Positions 12,801 to 27,800 of a DNA stretch of 64,000 bases are shown piece by piece. How positions within the stretch are numbered: the stretch's first letter is position 1; each line of letters starts with the position of its first letter. The stretch comes from Pieris napi (lineage: Eukaryota > Arthropoda > Insecta > Lepidoptera > Pieridae). The stretch spans positions 2,438,001 to 2,502,000 of the forward strand of contig NC_062254.1 in NCBI RefSeq assembly GCF_905475465.1, given 5' to 3'. The position numbers and the translations under genes are program-made. Below the pieces are notes generated by a model. It made no database searches and was not told the origin of the DNA. It saw nothing but the letters and a program-made list of their open reading frames with translations.

Positions 12801-15800
12801 ATTACCTTTATCTTGTGACCTAGAGGCTTGTCGCCTTTTTTCCCTATTCTTCTAGCAGCTTCTATGTCATGGCAGTTTATATTTAAAGAAAAATAATTAT
12901 TCTGAAAATCAATTACATTGTTTTCTAGATGTGAATAAGAACGTTCATTTTCCTCCATACCAAAGAAAACAACGTTTCTTTGCCTTGTTTGTCTCTCCAA
13001 CTGATTTAACCTGTGTTCTTGGTTTTCTATTTTTTCCTCGAGTTTTTCCTGATTTCTTTCCAAAGTTTTTAATTTTTGGTCTAATATTTTGTTTATATTT
13101 TTTGTTACTTTCTCCGTCACTTCATCTGCGCTTTTTGTAATAGTGGTTTTTTGTTCATCTAAGTCATTTTGAATTTTTCGAAGTGCTGCCATTACCTCTT
13201 CTATTTTGATTTTGATTTTTGTATTTTAACTTGTTATTTTTAGGTTTTGCGACCTCTAGTATCGAATAGTTGTTTACGTCGATTGGTACTGCAGTAGCTG
13301 TTCTTGAGATGATTTGGCTATTTGACGCTAGATGGTGTTGTTTACTGACTTAGCAAATTAGCAACGCATTTTAGGTTATTTTTTAAATTTTTTAAATAGA
13401 AAGTTTAATTATTCTTGAGTTTGCATTGAATTGTCACGCACGTTCACTTCAGATTTGTTCCACTATTGACTTATTGTCCGGAAAAGCAACTTTTGCACGT
13501 AGATTTATGGTAGTTGACCGTGTAAGCAATAGCACTATTTTATTGGTTTTATCCCTTTTTGGTGTTAATTTTTCACTTGTTATTTGTTCATTGGGTTTCT
13601 TTCACACTTATTTCAACGATTTTTCAGTATTATCGGAGTTGTTCTCACTTTATTATTTTTAAAGATCAAATTTATACAGAGCACCGTTTTAAGTTGTTAT
13701 ACGTGACACAGTCTACCCGCCTCTCAAAGACTATATTATTAGTCTGTAATTCCGCATTAGGCCCCTGCGTTCAAGTACTACGTAACGCAATTTTTGGAGA
13801 TTATTGACCCCCCCCCCACATGTAACTCGCCGTAACGTTTTTCAGTATCCAAGTACTCGAGTATTGTAAAACGTTTCGTGACCACCTAGTGACTCTTCAG
13901 TTACTATTATGTGGTGTTAGTCGAAAATAATATTAACAATAACGTGTAATTCAATCCCCGCCCCGCATCGTAACGTTTTACAAAAGGACAAAAAACTCGT
14001 TACGTAATACTTGAAAGCTCCCTTACTCTATAATTCCAATAGCTACAGACTATATTTTATTATAAAATTAGCTCACCGCAATCCTCTGTTTCTCTCCACC
14101 GGAGAGTACATCCATCCAGTCTTCCACAGCATCCCAGCCACCGTCCCTAGTAGCGAGATACGACAGCTGTACGATATCGAGGTATCGCTCCAACTCTTCG
14201 TCCGTACGACCCCGACGAACCATTTCGTCCCGAGTTTGTGGGTATATTATCTAGAAATACAACTATATATTGAATGCTTTTAAAAAGCAAAAAAGCTAAT
14301 AAGTTGCACCGGTGTTTCATACTGATAGAATTGGATATTTATCTATTTTAAAGCAAGTGTGCTTTTGTATTAAAAAAAAAATGATGAAGTAACTTAAAAA
14401 AACAGCTGACAAGTACAAGTTTATAAAAATCAGTGCAGTAGTTTATGAGATCCATGCATTTCTTGATATGTAAATTCTATCCAAGCAAATAATTCAATTA
14501 CGAGATAACTATATTTTCCTATTTTTTCAATCTTTACTGGGAAAGAGATGTACTGCAAAAAAGAAACTCCGCCATCTTCCTAAATTACTGTATTTTTTTA
14601 GAAAAAATTATATAATTTGTGCCTACCCTCAATTGTCAACCTCAAGAGTCGACCAAATCAATTAGATTCAATACACACATACCTGATCCCTGAAAGTCCC
14701 CAAAGTCATATACGGCCTCTGTGGTACATAAAACAGCTTTCCTTTAGGTGGCTTTACGAGGGTACCACCAAATATAGGCCAAAGTTCTCCAAGCATACGG
14801 AACATCGACGACTTCCCACAACCATTCGGGCCACAGACTAGGACGTTTATACCGGATCTAAGGAAAGTAATGGCACTTAACTTAACGAGAAATAAAAAAG
14901 CACTTTAAATTGTTGTGTTCTTTTGTTTATGGCATGATGATATAGGGCAATCATCGCAGCCCATAGACACCAATTTTAGTTGGTGCGTTGCCGGCCTTTG
15001 AGAACTGCAAATTTTTTAAACAATTGTAGGACGTATTTCCCAGGGAAGGCCAAAATAAATTTAATTGTTATTTAGCTGTAAAGAATTTTAGGTTTAAAAA
15101 ATTAAATATATATTATGAACTAGCCCCAGCGAACTTTGTTTCGCCTTTATGATTTTTTTACTTACCTTTCTAGCTACATACCAACCTATATTACTACAAC
15201 ATACCCCATAGTCTTTTCGCTTTTGGAATTTAATTCCCTCAATAAAACCTTCTTCAGAGTTAAAAAATACTCGAATAGGTCCAGCCGTCTTCGAGTTTTG
15301 AGCTAAGCAACATATTTTGCCTGAGCAGTGTTGGCCTAGTGGCTTCAGCGTGCGACTCTCATACCTGAGGTCGTAGGTTCAATCCCCGGCTGTACACCAA
15401 TGGACTATCTTTCTATGTGCGTATTTGCTCGAACGGTGAAGGAAAACATCGTGAGGAAACCGACATGTCTGACATGCCTCATAAATCTGAGGCCAAGACC
15501 TAAAAGAGGTAGCGCCACTGATTTATTTTAACATATTTTACGATACATTTATATGTACGTAGATTAAACGTGCACGTGCACAGTCGTGAGCAATCTTGAG
15601 CCTCCACAAGAGTACAAATACGCATATTCAGGTACGAATTAACAAAATTATGTTAATATATACTAACTTTACTTCAAAGGTAAGTTCCTTAATGAGTACG
15701 TCTCCGTTGGGCGTGACCAGTGGCACCTTGTCAAAACTTATAATTTTGTCTTGGTATATAATTTTACCAGCACCTGGTGTTAGTGCCAATGTACTCGGTC

Positions 15801-18800
15801 CCACTGTAAAGAGTAATGATCCATCACAATAGAGCAGAGAATGTTGGGTTAAGGTCGATTTATATCTACAGACATTGAGTGTGGCAGACACGTGCCGTGA
15901 CAGACACCGACAGACACCATTTATTTATATGTAACGTATAGAAACGTGCCGTGATCTGTCACGATCTGTCTGTATCCAGGGTGTCTGCACCCTGGATACC
16001 GACAGACACCGTCATCGGCGTCCGCTCTCACTGGCAGTTACTGCATAGCATTCCATCCATTGTAAAAATGCAAAATAAAAAAACAAAGCACGTGTACGCA
16101 GTTCCGATACTCTATTCACACTGCCCGGCAAGGAGCCACAGACACGTACAGACATGAACCGCGCAGACAAAATATTCTTTCCGAGAATACTGGCCGGGCA
16201 CGACACGTGTCTGTAAGCGTCTGTACGGCCGTGTTACGATAGATATAAATACGTAAATAGTTACTGTAAAGTGTGGAAGAATATCATTTTGTCTGCCACG
16301 GCACGTGTCTGCCACACTTAATGTCTGTAGATATAAATCGACCTTTGAACGTGCAACCCTTAACACTGCGTGAGTTCGGACGGTGCACCAATAGAACTTC
16401 TAGCTTTCTCCTACTGCTAAGGAAAACCATAGTTTCGATATGCGGTTTTCTTCCCATGGCACACGGGCATGAGGCTCACCTGATGTTAAGTGATACCGCC
16501 GCCCATGGACACTCACACTGCCAGAAGTGCGTTGTCCCCCTTTTACGAATTGGTCCGCTCTTATCTTGAAGGACCCTAAGTCGAATTGGTTCGGAAATAC
16601 TTCAGTGGGCAGCTGGTGGTGGTGGTGCGCGGCAAAAAGTGCCTTTAGAAGCGCTCAGTTGTGTTGTGTTTTTAATATATTGTATAATACAGTTAAAAGT
16701 TTTTATAATGTTCCACGCGGTGATAAATTTAACAAACTTTGACTTGTTAAACACTCAAATTGTATGAAATTTGTATATCGTGTTTATTTGCCTGCTTGGT
16801 TATTAAGGCTTCGATAAAGATACCACCGAGTCCCAAATAAAACCATGATTTTTTTTAAGTTAAACTTCTTTAGGTGCATGAGGGTAAAATTTTTACGGAT
16901 GAAACGCGAAGTGAGAAGAAATTATGAAATATTAGTATTTTATGGAAAATAATTTATTGAAATCTCAAAAAATAATTCTAAAAAAGAAATTATAATATGT
17001 ATTTTCGACACTTTTAATATTTTAATGATAATTAAATTCATTAAATTCCTAACATATCTTCCTTTATCTCTAAGTCTCGGAAATCTAAAGTGTTAGATAG
17101 ATAAATATGAACAAGACTTAAAAATTTGTTTGCCAAAGAAGTTTCACTTCTGACATGTGTACTTTGTACTCACGCACTTTTTTAATTCTATTGATAACCC
17201 TAAAACCTTTCAAAATAACATTATCTCCTGGTAAATAATGTACAAATTAATTCGCGTCAAACAAGGAAAATACACTCACAGCCAGGTTGCCGGTCCACCA
17301 TGGTCCTCTCGTAATTTCCTGTATTAATATCTTCCAAGACATTCCGTAATTGCGTGACCCTGGACGTGAGTCCGGCCAATTTGCTCAACTCACGGCCGGA
17401 TAACACGAGTCGGCCGATTCCTTCGGCCATTTTGACTAACATACGCCCGTATGTGTAGTAATGCTGAAAGTTTCAAATATGTTTTCATTACGAGCAGTGT
17501 TGGCCTACTGGCCTCAGCAACTCTCATCCCTGAGGTCGTAGGTTCGATCCCCGGCTTGCAATTGACCTTCTTTCTATGTGCGAATTTAACATTCGCTCGA
17601 ACGGTGAAGGAAAATATCGCGAGGAAACCGGTTTTCCTTAGACTCAAAAAGTCGACCGCGTGTGTCAGGCACTGGAGGCTGATCACCTACTTGCCTATTA
17701 GATTAACAAATATTCATGAAACAGTTACAGAAATTTGAGGCCCAGCCCTAATAAGGTTTTAGCGCCATCGATTTATTTTTAATGTTTTCATTACAAATAT
17801 AGTGTGAACAATGTAGGATTATACTATATTGACTAGATTATAATACAAGTATTATTTTGAAAATATTTTGATGTAAAAAAAAACATGAAACTAATAAAAA
17901 TAAATTACCACAATGAAATGAGCGCTTCCTGTCAATTTTTCTTTAAAAAAAATCTTCTTTTGAAAAATGTAAATAACTAAAATATTATTATAGTTTAAAG
18001 AGTAAAATATAAATATTTAAAATTATTTAAACTTACCCTAAACCTATCTTGTTCTGTGCTACCGGTTAATAAATTGTGATTCTTAACGAAGAACGGCCGA
18101 GACACAGCGTAGAATCCAATCACGATTGCAATATCTACAAAAAAAAACACTGTATACAAGGCAAGCAAGTTCTATCAACTTGAATAATACGGAGATGAAA
18201 CGATCACAGACCGTTACAAAATGTGTTGAAGCTTTTGAATATTATAGTTCTCCCAGTAGTTCACAAGTTTTAGGTACATGGTCTTCACATATAATTATCA
18301 AATCAATGTATACAAAATATTGTAAAAACTACTTTAAAAGAGTAAGTATGAGTAAGGAAAGGAATCATATTGTTTAGTACGAGCATTCTCCGGAGTGCAA
18401 TCTATAGAATATAGAAAGGCAACTGAACTGCGATGGTCAAGAATTGAGATTCAAGAGAGAATTGTCGATAATTGATGCGTGTGTAAAACTTATGACATCA
18501 TATTTTCTTGTATCAGGAAACATGTTTTAGGACTTAGGTTAGTACCCCTGACTGCGAATCCATGGGTCCCGGGTTCGATCCCCGGCTGAGACAAACATCG
18601 ATGTGATGAGCATTTGGTGTTGTGGTCTTGGGTGTTTAAATATGTATTTAAATGTGTTAGGTCTATCTATGTATGTATATCCGTTGCCTTGTACCCATAA
18701 CACAAGCATCACCAGCTTAGCATGGGACTAGGTCAATTGGTGAGAATTGTCCAATCATAAAAAAAAATTGTCTTACATTTAGCAACAATGTTGTCTATGA

Positions 18801-21800
18801 ATCCCATCGCGACCCGGAAGTTCAGGAAATTCCTTAAATGCCTCGTCAGCTTGTAGAAACTTGATAACAGCGTCAGTTGCTCGCGACGGTTACCCTGTAA
18901 TTTATTTAAATTCATCAAAATTGGTCGCGCCTAAATACTGTGCACGTACTGTGTGCGTGCACAACCATACATTAGTTCACTCTTTATAACGCAACAGCCA
19001 TTCTCTATTACGAAGAAATATTTTCATATTTAGTCATCAACAACATACTAAGTGTAATTGTTATTTTAATCAGATTTCAAAACTAGCGTATTGAGGTACC
19101 GTAATTTCTAAGAAAGACACCTGAGGTCATAAACAGCCGTCTCACCATTGTTATTGTTAATTGCATTAACACGTGTGCCCTTATTCTTACATTACATTGC
19201 CTGTAGGAAATTTTTGTCTCAGTTACGAAACGCACCATTGTCACCTATCTAATATATATAAATTGTACAATAATAATATTTATTATATATAAATATTGGT
19301 TAAATTTGGTAATTTTTCTCTACAAGAAATCTTTTCTTAAAGAAGATTCATTATAAAGAGTTTACACTGTAGATTTCTGGCCTTATGTCGGGCTTCGGGC
19401 CCTATTATTTCAATATGATTTCACCAAAAATCCATCCCGATCAGTACATCTACTGAACCACGAATCCCGGATTTATATTACCTGGTAAAATGCGACCTCT
19501 TCAGAATTGGTGATGAGCCTTGAATTGACATATCTGTATTCACCTTCCAGTTTTTGCTCTTGCACCGTCATGCGAGCTAAAATTTCAATTATTTTACTAT
19601 TAAAACAACCTTACATAAATACTTCATTAGGTATTGAACGAAAATGTATGGACTGGCAATTTATAGAGATAGATATTATAGTCGTATACTATCTCTCTAC
19701 CTCATATACGACTAAGTGTCTTTAAAGACGTTATCACGAGGTCAGAATTCTCCATTAAGCAGTTTTGGTTTAAGGGTGTCTCTAACCCTAAGGTCGTGTG
19801 ATTGAATCACGCAGCAATGGACTTTTCTGTCTGTGTGTGTGTGTAAAAGAAAAAGTTGAGGAAACGCGTTGTTAAAAAGTATGATGGCGTGTGTCAGGCA
19901 CTTGTCACATCAAGAAACTGATACAGGATACTAAGGCAAAGACCACGCGTTGGAGGGCAACTGTTTTGTATGGTCTTCATAACATAACTTATTCGTGAAA
20001 TTGTGATATGAAGGGTATATTATATAATATATTAATTACACAGGTCTACGGAAATTAAGTTTTTCGAAATTGTATTAAAAAAAGGGTGCTTGTACTTATG
20101 TACGCGCGTATACGTCTTTGGCATTATTGAAAATAGTTTTTGATTGCATGCAAATCAATTATTACAATTAAATAATCAAAGACTGGAAAAGGAGTCATTA
20201 TAGTCAATAAAGTTCAGTTTACATTTGAAAAATTAAATAAATAAATATTTATTATTATTCTCTTACATTAAGTGTAACATAAATTCTATTATTATTCGAA
20301 TGTTGTTTTTAAATTATGTCCAATGCCGTAGCATCTTCCGTGGGCAACTTCATTCTGTTAATTTTGTGTAACGTAAAATTTCACTCTTAATAATTTTAAC
20401 GCGCCTAAAGAAGTATAACTTCAAAAATGGTTATTATTTCTTATAAATGTTTTAAAAGTAATAAAAAACCATAGTTATATATACCACGTCGAATTTAGAA
20501 GATTCAGCTTTTTGATATGCATGAAGCAAACATTTGATAAAGTGAATAAAAATCTTTGTTTATTTTTTATTACTTGTGATCACAGTCACAGAAAAAAAAT
20601 ATTTATACTATACAATGATCAGCCACAGAGTATAGGATAAAGAATAAAGATTATAAAAAAAAATGTAATTACTGTTGATAAAAAACAAGCAAATTTGCTA
20701 AATTAAATATATTTGTTCAACTGAAGTGCAAAAGATACAATAAAATAAACTTTATCATTGCAGACTTGTATTTAACCAAATATCTTTTAGCTAAAGCTTA
20801 CTTAAGTTTTTAAAGGAGATTGCCTTTTCAATTCTCATGTCTAAACGCATACTTATCAAATAGTCGCTGTTTTGCTGATGATTTATTTTTTCTTTACCAA
20901 AAATTTCTGGTAACTTTATTGTATGCTTATTTTATCTTGTATATATTTTAATTGTATTTTTTAATATTTTTTTTTGTAACACTTATGTTTACTTCAATTG
21001 TCATACATTTTAGATGAAAGATTTTGCCGTAGATTTAGTATCTACTATGTATGATGTGAACCTGACCAAATCTAAACAAAACTTGTCGTATGCTCCAGGC
21101 ATCCTCTTAGCGAAATATGCAGTAATCAATAAATACTTGATAGGATTAATATTTTTTCGTTGGATATTTTAGTCTTAACAAAATTGAGCCTTTAATTAAT
21201 TATACACAAATTAAGCATGGATTAATATCGTTAAAAAATTAATCCCATGAAAAAAAGTAATTAATAAAAAAGTTTGAATAGATTAATTTACCTGTAGGCC
21301 TTCGTAGGTAGGTTAAAAACACACCGGAAGCCAATAAATACGCCATCATTAAACCCGGTGTCTGAAAAAAATAACTTTTAATTAACTAAACTATTAGTGT
21401 GATATTCCAGGTCTAGACTTAGCGCTAAGTAATCGAAAATGTTAAAAACGCATTGGATTTGACATACGGGAGTAGCACACACAAAACTCAGGTTTCAGAA
21501 ACCTGACTTATTCTGATTCATGTATGTCAAAATCCATACATTTTACGTAAGAGAGTCTTGGCTCTAAGTCTCATTTCTGAATCCCTAACAAATTCTTCTT
21601 CTGCTGGATTTTTACATTAATAAATATAATATAGAGTCGTAAAATATACATGTATATGAAAAATAAGGGGACACAATCAGTAATTTTTGTAAAGATAGCT
21701 ACAATATCGCGGCCATAGGTGACGTTTTCATGATCTGTCAATATCTCAACAAAAGTAAAGTAAAAGTAAAAAATCATTTAATCATATAGGTAACATAATG

Positions 21801-24800
21801 TTCACTTATGACTCGTCAGTAAAGAAATACATATTAATGCTTCTTATTTTACATTTACTGCCAGTTCTCAAATCAAGGGCGTAGAACGGAAGAGAAGAAC
21901 TGGCAATAAACTCTCCGCCACTCTTTTTAATCGCCATTTTATTTTTTTTACACTATGTTCCACATTACATATCAAGTAATTAATAATAATAATCACATAA
22001 ATTAAAAAAATAATGATCGCCCATAACAGAAAGATAATATTATAATACATATATAATAATATCAAAGTGTAGTGAAGAACTCAAAACTTTTACTAAATAA
22101 TGTTATAAATTCGCGGCTATAAAGATTTTTTAACTGATTGATTATTCATAGCTTTGAAAAAAGAACATTCGGGTACATATAAAGTCAACGATTATCTAGT
22201 TGATAAAAGGGCCTGGGACTAGTGCTAGACAGGCTACTTCTAATTAATTTGCGATATTTGTTTCAAAATATGTGTTATTTGATGATTTGCTATTTTAAAA
22301 GAGTACCGAGAGTTTTTTACGCCGGCTTTTTCTCTCGGCCTACACCCTCTGTCTTCTTTGCCGATGAGTAGGGATGCCTACAAATTCAAATTTAATGACG
22401 TGGAATAAGTGATACATGTATCTTATGTTCCATAATAAACATATTTTATTTTATTTTTTAATAATTGAAGCAATTCGGGACAATCAATATGTCTGCTCTC
22501 TTAATGAGTAATTAAACATTAAATATTTTCTTTAACTTACCGAAGGACCCAAATTCACTGTTAACCTATACAGGTAAATAGATATATCCAGTAGGGGCTT
22601 ACTGATATAACTGTATAGGTCTATTACAGTATCACAGAACTTCTCAATATCAGTCGTGAGAAGCTGATCAGCGTTCGATATTCTGTTATCCAAGTTTGTT
22701 ACTCTGTAGTATGTGAAGCCTCTGAAAAAGAAGGTTATAATTATAAGGAGCCCATAGTTGGTTTGTTCTTTTTGGTGGTAGGCTTCAGCGTGCGACTCAT
22801 CCCCGAGATCGGAGGTTGGATCCCCGGCTATGAACCAATGGACTATCTTTCTATGTGCGCATTTAACATTCGAGCGGGAAGGAAAGCATCGTGAGGAAAC
22901 CGACATGTCTTAGACCCAAAAAGTCGACGTGTGTCAGGCACAGGAGGCTGATAGGCACCTACTTGCCTATTAGATAGAAAAAAATTATCATGAAAGGGAT
23001 TCAGAAATCTGAGGCCCAGACCTAAGGTGGTTGTACCGCCACCTTTCTTTTGGCTAGTACTAAATAACAATCAATTGGTGTTACACCTATTTAGGTCTTG
23101 GCGAATGTTGACACCTATTTTTATTTAGTAGATGATCAGCTTTCTGGACCTGATACAAGTCGTTTTTCGGCATAAGATACCGGTTTCCTCACGATGTTCA
23201 CAACCACGTGCTTGAATACGGAAAGCAATCGTCAATCTACTTCGCACTGGATGTTTTTACGGGTAGAACAGACCGCATGGGCCTGGTTACGGAATGGCTT
23301 AGACTGTATGTTCCTGAAAAGTATTTCACATCCCAGATCTCCACTCTGACAGCAAGTCGGCATGCCCTGTTGTCTAAGTAGAGATTACTAACTGTTCTCC
23401 TCTAGCAGTCACGATTCCGCTGTTTAACCGTTACCTACGTTCCAACGCCTACATCCAAATATGGACCCAAAAGAAAGGCTATATATTTAAAGAAAACACT
23501 TTTTTACCGGATTGAAGTTATGTATTATTATAAATATACAATTATTTTAAAATTTTACCGACGTTTCGCGTGCTTTACAGCGTGCGTGGTCACGGTGACA
23601 CGGTTGGTAAAATTTAAAATTATGTAAAATATATGTAAATTTATAATTATGTGTAAAGGTTATGTCAAAAAAAGACAGTACTAAGGCTATATATGATGAG
23701 CGAATATAAGGTTTTCTAATGAATAAGAGCGGAGAATACATAAGTCATCTGACCTCTTGCTAAGTTTCAACAGGGATCAACCACCAGGCACCAGCCCAAA
23801 CCGTAACATATAAAAAGTTTTTGTTATCTGGACAATCGAGTCCAATAAAAAAAAACTTTAGAGGTGTCAAGGGACACCCGGATGGAACGAAATTCCTTTC
23901 GATTAATTTATATGTTAATTGGTATCATAACAGTATGATAGATTTTCTCGACACCAATCTTACGACGAAAAAAAAAAGCCAACATCACGAGGTGTTCCCA
24001 GGCGGTCACCCATCCAAGTACTGACCTCGCCCGACGTTGCTTAACTTCGGTGATCGGACGAGAACCGGTGTATTCAACGTGGTATGGATGTTGGCGATAG
24101 CTAAATCGAAAATGTAAAATATAACAACTATAGCAAAAAGTGTCGTTACAACTTTTGGTCTTAATTTATTCCGTCTAGCCCCCTTTCGCAACGTTCGATA
24201 ACTTCGTTCCAACAAGACTAATTTAGTTAAGTGATTCCAAAAATAATTTTTATTTCTTATCCCTACAAAAAAAAGCCAACATCACGAGGTGTTCTCAGGC
24301 GGTCACCCATCCAAGTACTGACCTCGCCCGACGTTGCTTAACTTCGGTGATCGGACGAGAACCGGTGTATTACAATAGCAAATAGCAAAAAAAGTGTCGT
24401 GACAACTTTTCGTAAGAATTTATTTCCGTCTAGCTCCCTTTCACAACGCGCGATAAGGAACTTCGTTCAAATAAGTATGGGATGCGATAGACGGCGTGAT
24501 GGATTAAAAAAACAAGTCAATGCACCATGACTATTATTAAAATCTTAAAAGTAAAATGCAAATATTTCCAGTTCAAATAGGTTACGATGAATATAAATGA
24601 ATCTTGTATATTAATTATGTACATTAATTGTAGACGACACCGCAGCTGTATTGGTGTTTTTTAATGACAAATATGCTTGAAATAAACAATTTGAACACTA
24701 ATTGACAAATATTATGTTTTATATTTGAATTAGACTTAAACACATAACACAGTGTTGTTTAGCAAGTGACAAAAAACAATTATGTGTATATTTTATCACA

Positions 24801-27800
24801 CATTTGTCCAATCGCAATGTAACACAATGTCTCATTCTCACGACTCAGTCCACAGATTAGGCTATGCACGCACAAAAAAGTTTCTCATTAAAGGGAAACC
24901 TCCTTTGACTCTCTGTCATATAATAAAGCCGCTTAATGAGTTCTACACAAGTATTATTAGGAAACAAATTCAAATATCTCCACGTGGACAATTACGCTGA
25001 TAATTGAGAAAATAAAGTTATTGCGTGATTGTTTCAATGTAATGTCAAGAGATACAAAGTAGGCTCATTAAGCAACTAGAAAATAATAAAACTATACATA
25101 CTTAATAAATGTTTTGAGTAATAAAAGACAACTTAATTTTAAAAAAATATAATGAGTTAAGTGTTTTTTTTTTTAAATATATAACAGGGAAAAAGGGGCG
25201 AACGGAAACGGACGGCTTTATAATGTTAAGTGATATAGCCTACCCATGTACACTCACAATGTCAACGCGAGTGCGTTGCCGGCCATTTAGGAATTGGTAC
25301 GCTCTTTATCTCATTATTATTATTTTTATAACATACGGAAGTCACCTAGTATTTTTTGTTTATATGAGCAAACGGGTCATCTGATGTTGTTGTTGACACA
25401 TTGCCAAGTCGCTCGAAAGTGCGTTTCCGGCCTTTAAAATGTACTGTTTGACTGATAAAAACACGGTCCAACTGATTGAAAAATAAATGAAACATTTTTG
25501 TGTTGCGCTTGATTTTAATCAATTTTCTTTTTATCTTTATACTAGAATTCATATCATTGACTTTAATTTCACGCAAGTAGCGCGCATATTCTGGACGACT
25601 GGATATTTTAGAGGCGGTCGTGTCTGCTAGGAAAATGGTAAAGGTAATTGTCTGCTTTTCACCGTTTTTTTTACTAAGGAGCATAATTTCAAGGTCAACG
25701 ACGTAATTCATAAATTATTCGTGAAATATTCTAGCACTATTTTTTCATAAGAAATGACGTGCGAACAACATTTCTTCAAAGGATTTGTGATGCACATGTC
25801 AGCGTGTCTTATCCAATCGCAAGGTCATTTCACCAATGAAAAACAAACGAAATGCGCCAGCGCTTACTTTAGAAGTACTGCCGTGATTTATCAACTATAG
25901 CAAAACCATTTTTTTTACAAAACTGTCTACTGAGACATTACTGAACAATACGTAAACCGTAACTTAAGACAAATCGATATCTTAATTTACTGTGTAAACT
26001 CTTTATAACACCATTCGTTATAACGAAAACAAACCTCTCAATAACGCATCAAGATATCATTTGGTTGGTTTAACACAAAACAAACATTAATTCACTCTTT
26101 ATAACACAACAGCCATTTAGACAACAACATACTTAAGTGTAATTGTTTTTATAATCAGATTACAAAACTAACCTATTGAGGTGCCGAAATTTCTAAAAAA
26201 ACACCCGAGGTCATGAATTTGTTATTGGTCTTGTATTTGTTATTGTTAATAGCAATAACACGTGTGCCATTATTCTTAGCTTACATTGCCTGTAGGAAAT
26301 TTTGGTATCGGTAACTAAACGCACCATTGTCACCTATCTATTATTGTAATTGGTTAAATTTGGTGTTTTTTCTCTTATCTCCCTATAACCACAACTCTCT
26401 ATAACGAAGATAAATGCTCGGTCCCTTGAAATTCGTAATAAAGAGTTTGCACTGTATATAAATTACGCGTTACGTTGTTTGTCCGCTATGGACTTCTAAA
26501 CTACTTAACCGATTTCAATCAAAGTCACTGGACTGCTGGATCGATTTGAATGATTTTTTTTTTGTATGCGTTTGGGTGGAGCCCTGGATGGTTTAGATTC
26601 ACAAATCAGCTCAGCAGATGGCGCTGCAGTCGGTACTTTCATACTTTGTTTAATATCCTAATCACTTGAAATATCATGCAGGACAACGTCTGTTGGGTCC
26701 GATACATAAATATATGAAAGTATTTAAAAAATATATTTGCATGATACGATATTTTATGTAATAAAAAAACAAAATAGTAAATCGAAAAATTATCAAATGA
26801 TATCTACCGATTATAAGATAAATACGATAAAACCATTTCAACCTACACAATTATATATAAATTACGTCTTTATGATGATAGTGTTTTGTCTCTTTTACTT
26901 AGATGCAAATATATATGAGAGTGATAGGGGCAAAATATATTTAAGGATTCAGGAGTATTAACAATATATCTCAACTAATTAACAAGATCCAGAGAAACTA
27001 TAATCTTTTGACCTCAACTAGATACTCTTTGTATAAAAAAAATAAGTGGCGCTACAACCTTTTTAGGTCTGGGCCCCAGATTTCTGTATCTGTTTCATGA
27101 TCATTTGTCAATCTAATAAGCAAGTAGGTGATCAGCCTCCTGTGCCTGACGCACGCCGTCAACTTTTTGTGTCTAAGGCAAACCGGTTTCCTCACGATGT
27201 TTTCCTTCGTCCATTGGTGCACAGACGGAGCGAATCTACGACCTCACGGATGAGAGGGTTCATATACGAGTTTATATATGAGTAACATATATTCTAAGAC
27301 CAATATGTATTTTTTGGCTAAAACATGTCTTTCCTCACCATGCAAGCCATTACGCACATGAACAGAATAAATAATAGTTTAAAAAAACTAGTTCATTTCA
27401 TTTACATTTTCATTACTAGTTCATTACAGTTTAGTTCATTTTTTTTCATTTTTTTTTCGGATTATTGCATTGTCATCGATCTTTGACAGGTGCGCAAAGT
27501 TTGAATTAAATCTGTCCGTTAAAAGTGGGTCAAAATCGAGTCCGAAGGAGTCGGTTACATACATACATACAGGTGAAGCTAATATAAAGCGTGTAAAAAT
27601 GTAGGAAATTTCAAACTCAAACTCAAAATATCTTTATTCATATAGGTTAAAACAAGTACACTTATCAACGTTAAAAAAAGGTTAAATTAATTGTAAATTT
27701 ACATTTACTACCAATTCGCAAGTCAAGGGCGTAGAGCAGGTTTTGAAGTGATTTAGATTTTTTTAAAGTTCACACGCACTTATAAATATTAAAAATATTG

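Larger units (their letters stand above)
23845..24475. repeat. 5S-bearing repeat unit, locus 1
   Basis: Sequences around the 5S copies are themselves repeated: GAGGTGTCAAGGGACACCCG on one side and GTGTCGTTACAACTTTTGGT, TTTATTCCGTCTAGCCCCCT and ACTTCGTTCCAACAAGAC on the other. The same flanks surround the copy at 45374, so 5S travels with a larger unit. Confidence 0.65.

Noticed and set aside
15360..15400. tRNA gene suggested by the B box GGTTCAATCCC (also at 17541, 18570, 34385)
   Set aside because: No cloverleaf or acceptor stem; each is the head of a SINE with a shared non-tRNA body.
24782..25000. 72-codon plus-strand frame in Abcd3 intron 4
   Set aside because: No recognisable motif and no splice or promoter context; consistent with chance.
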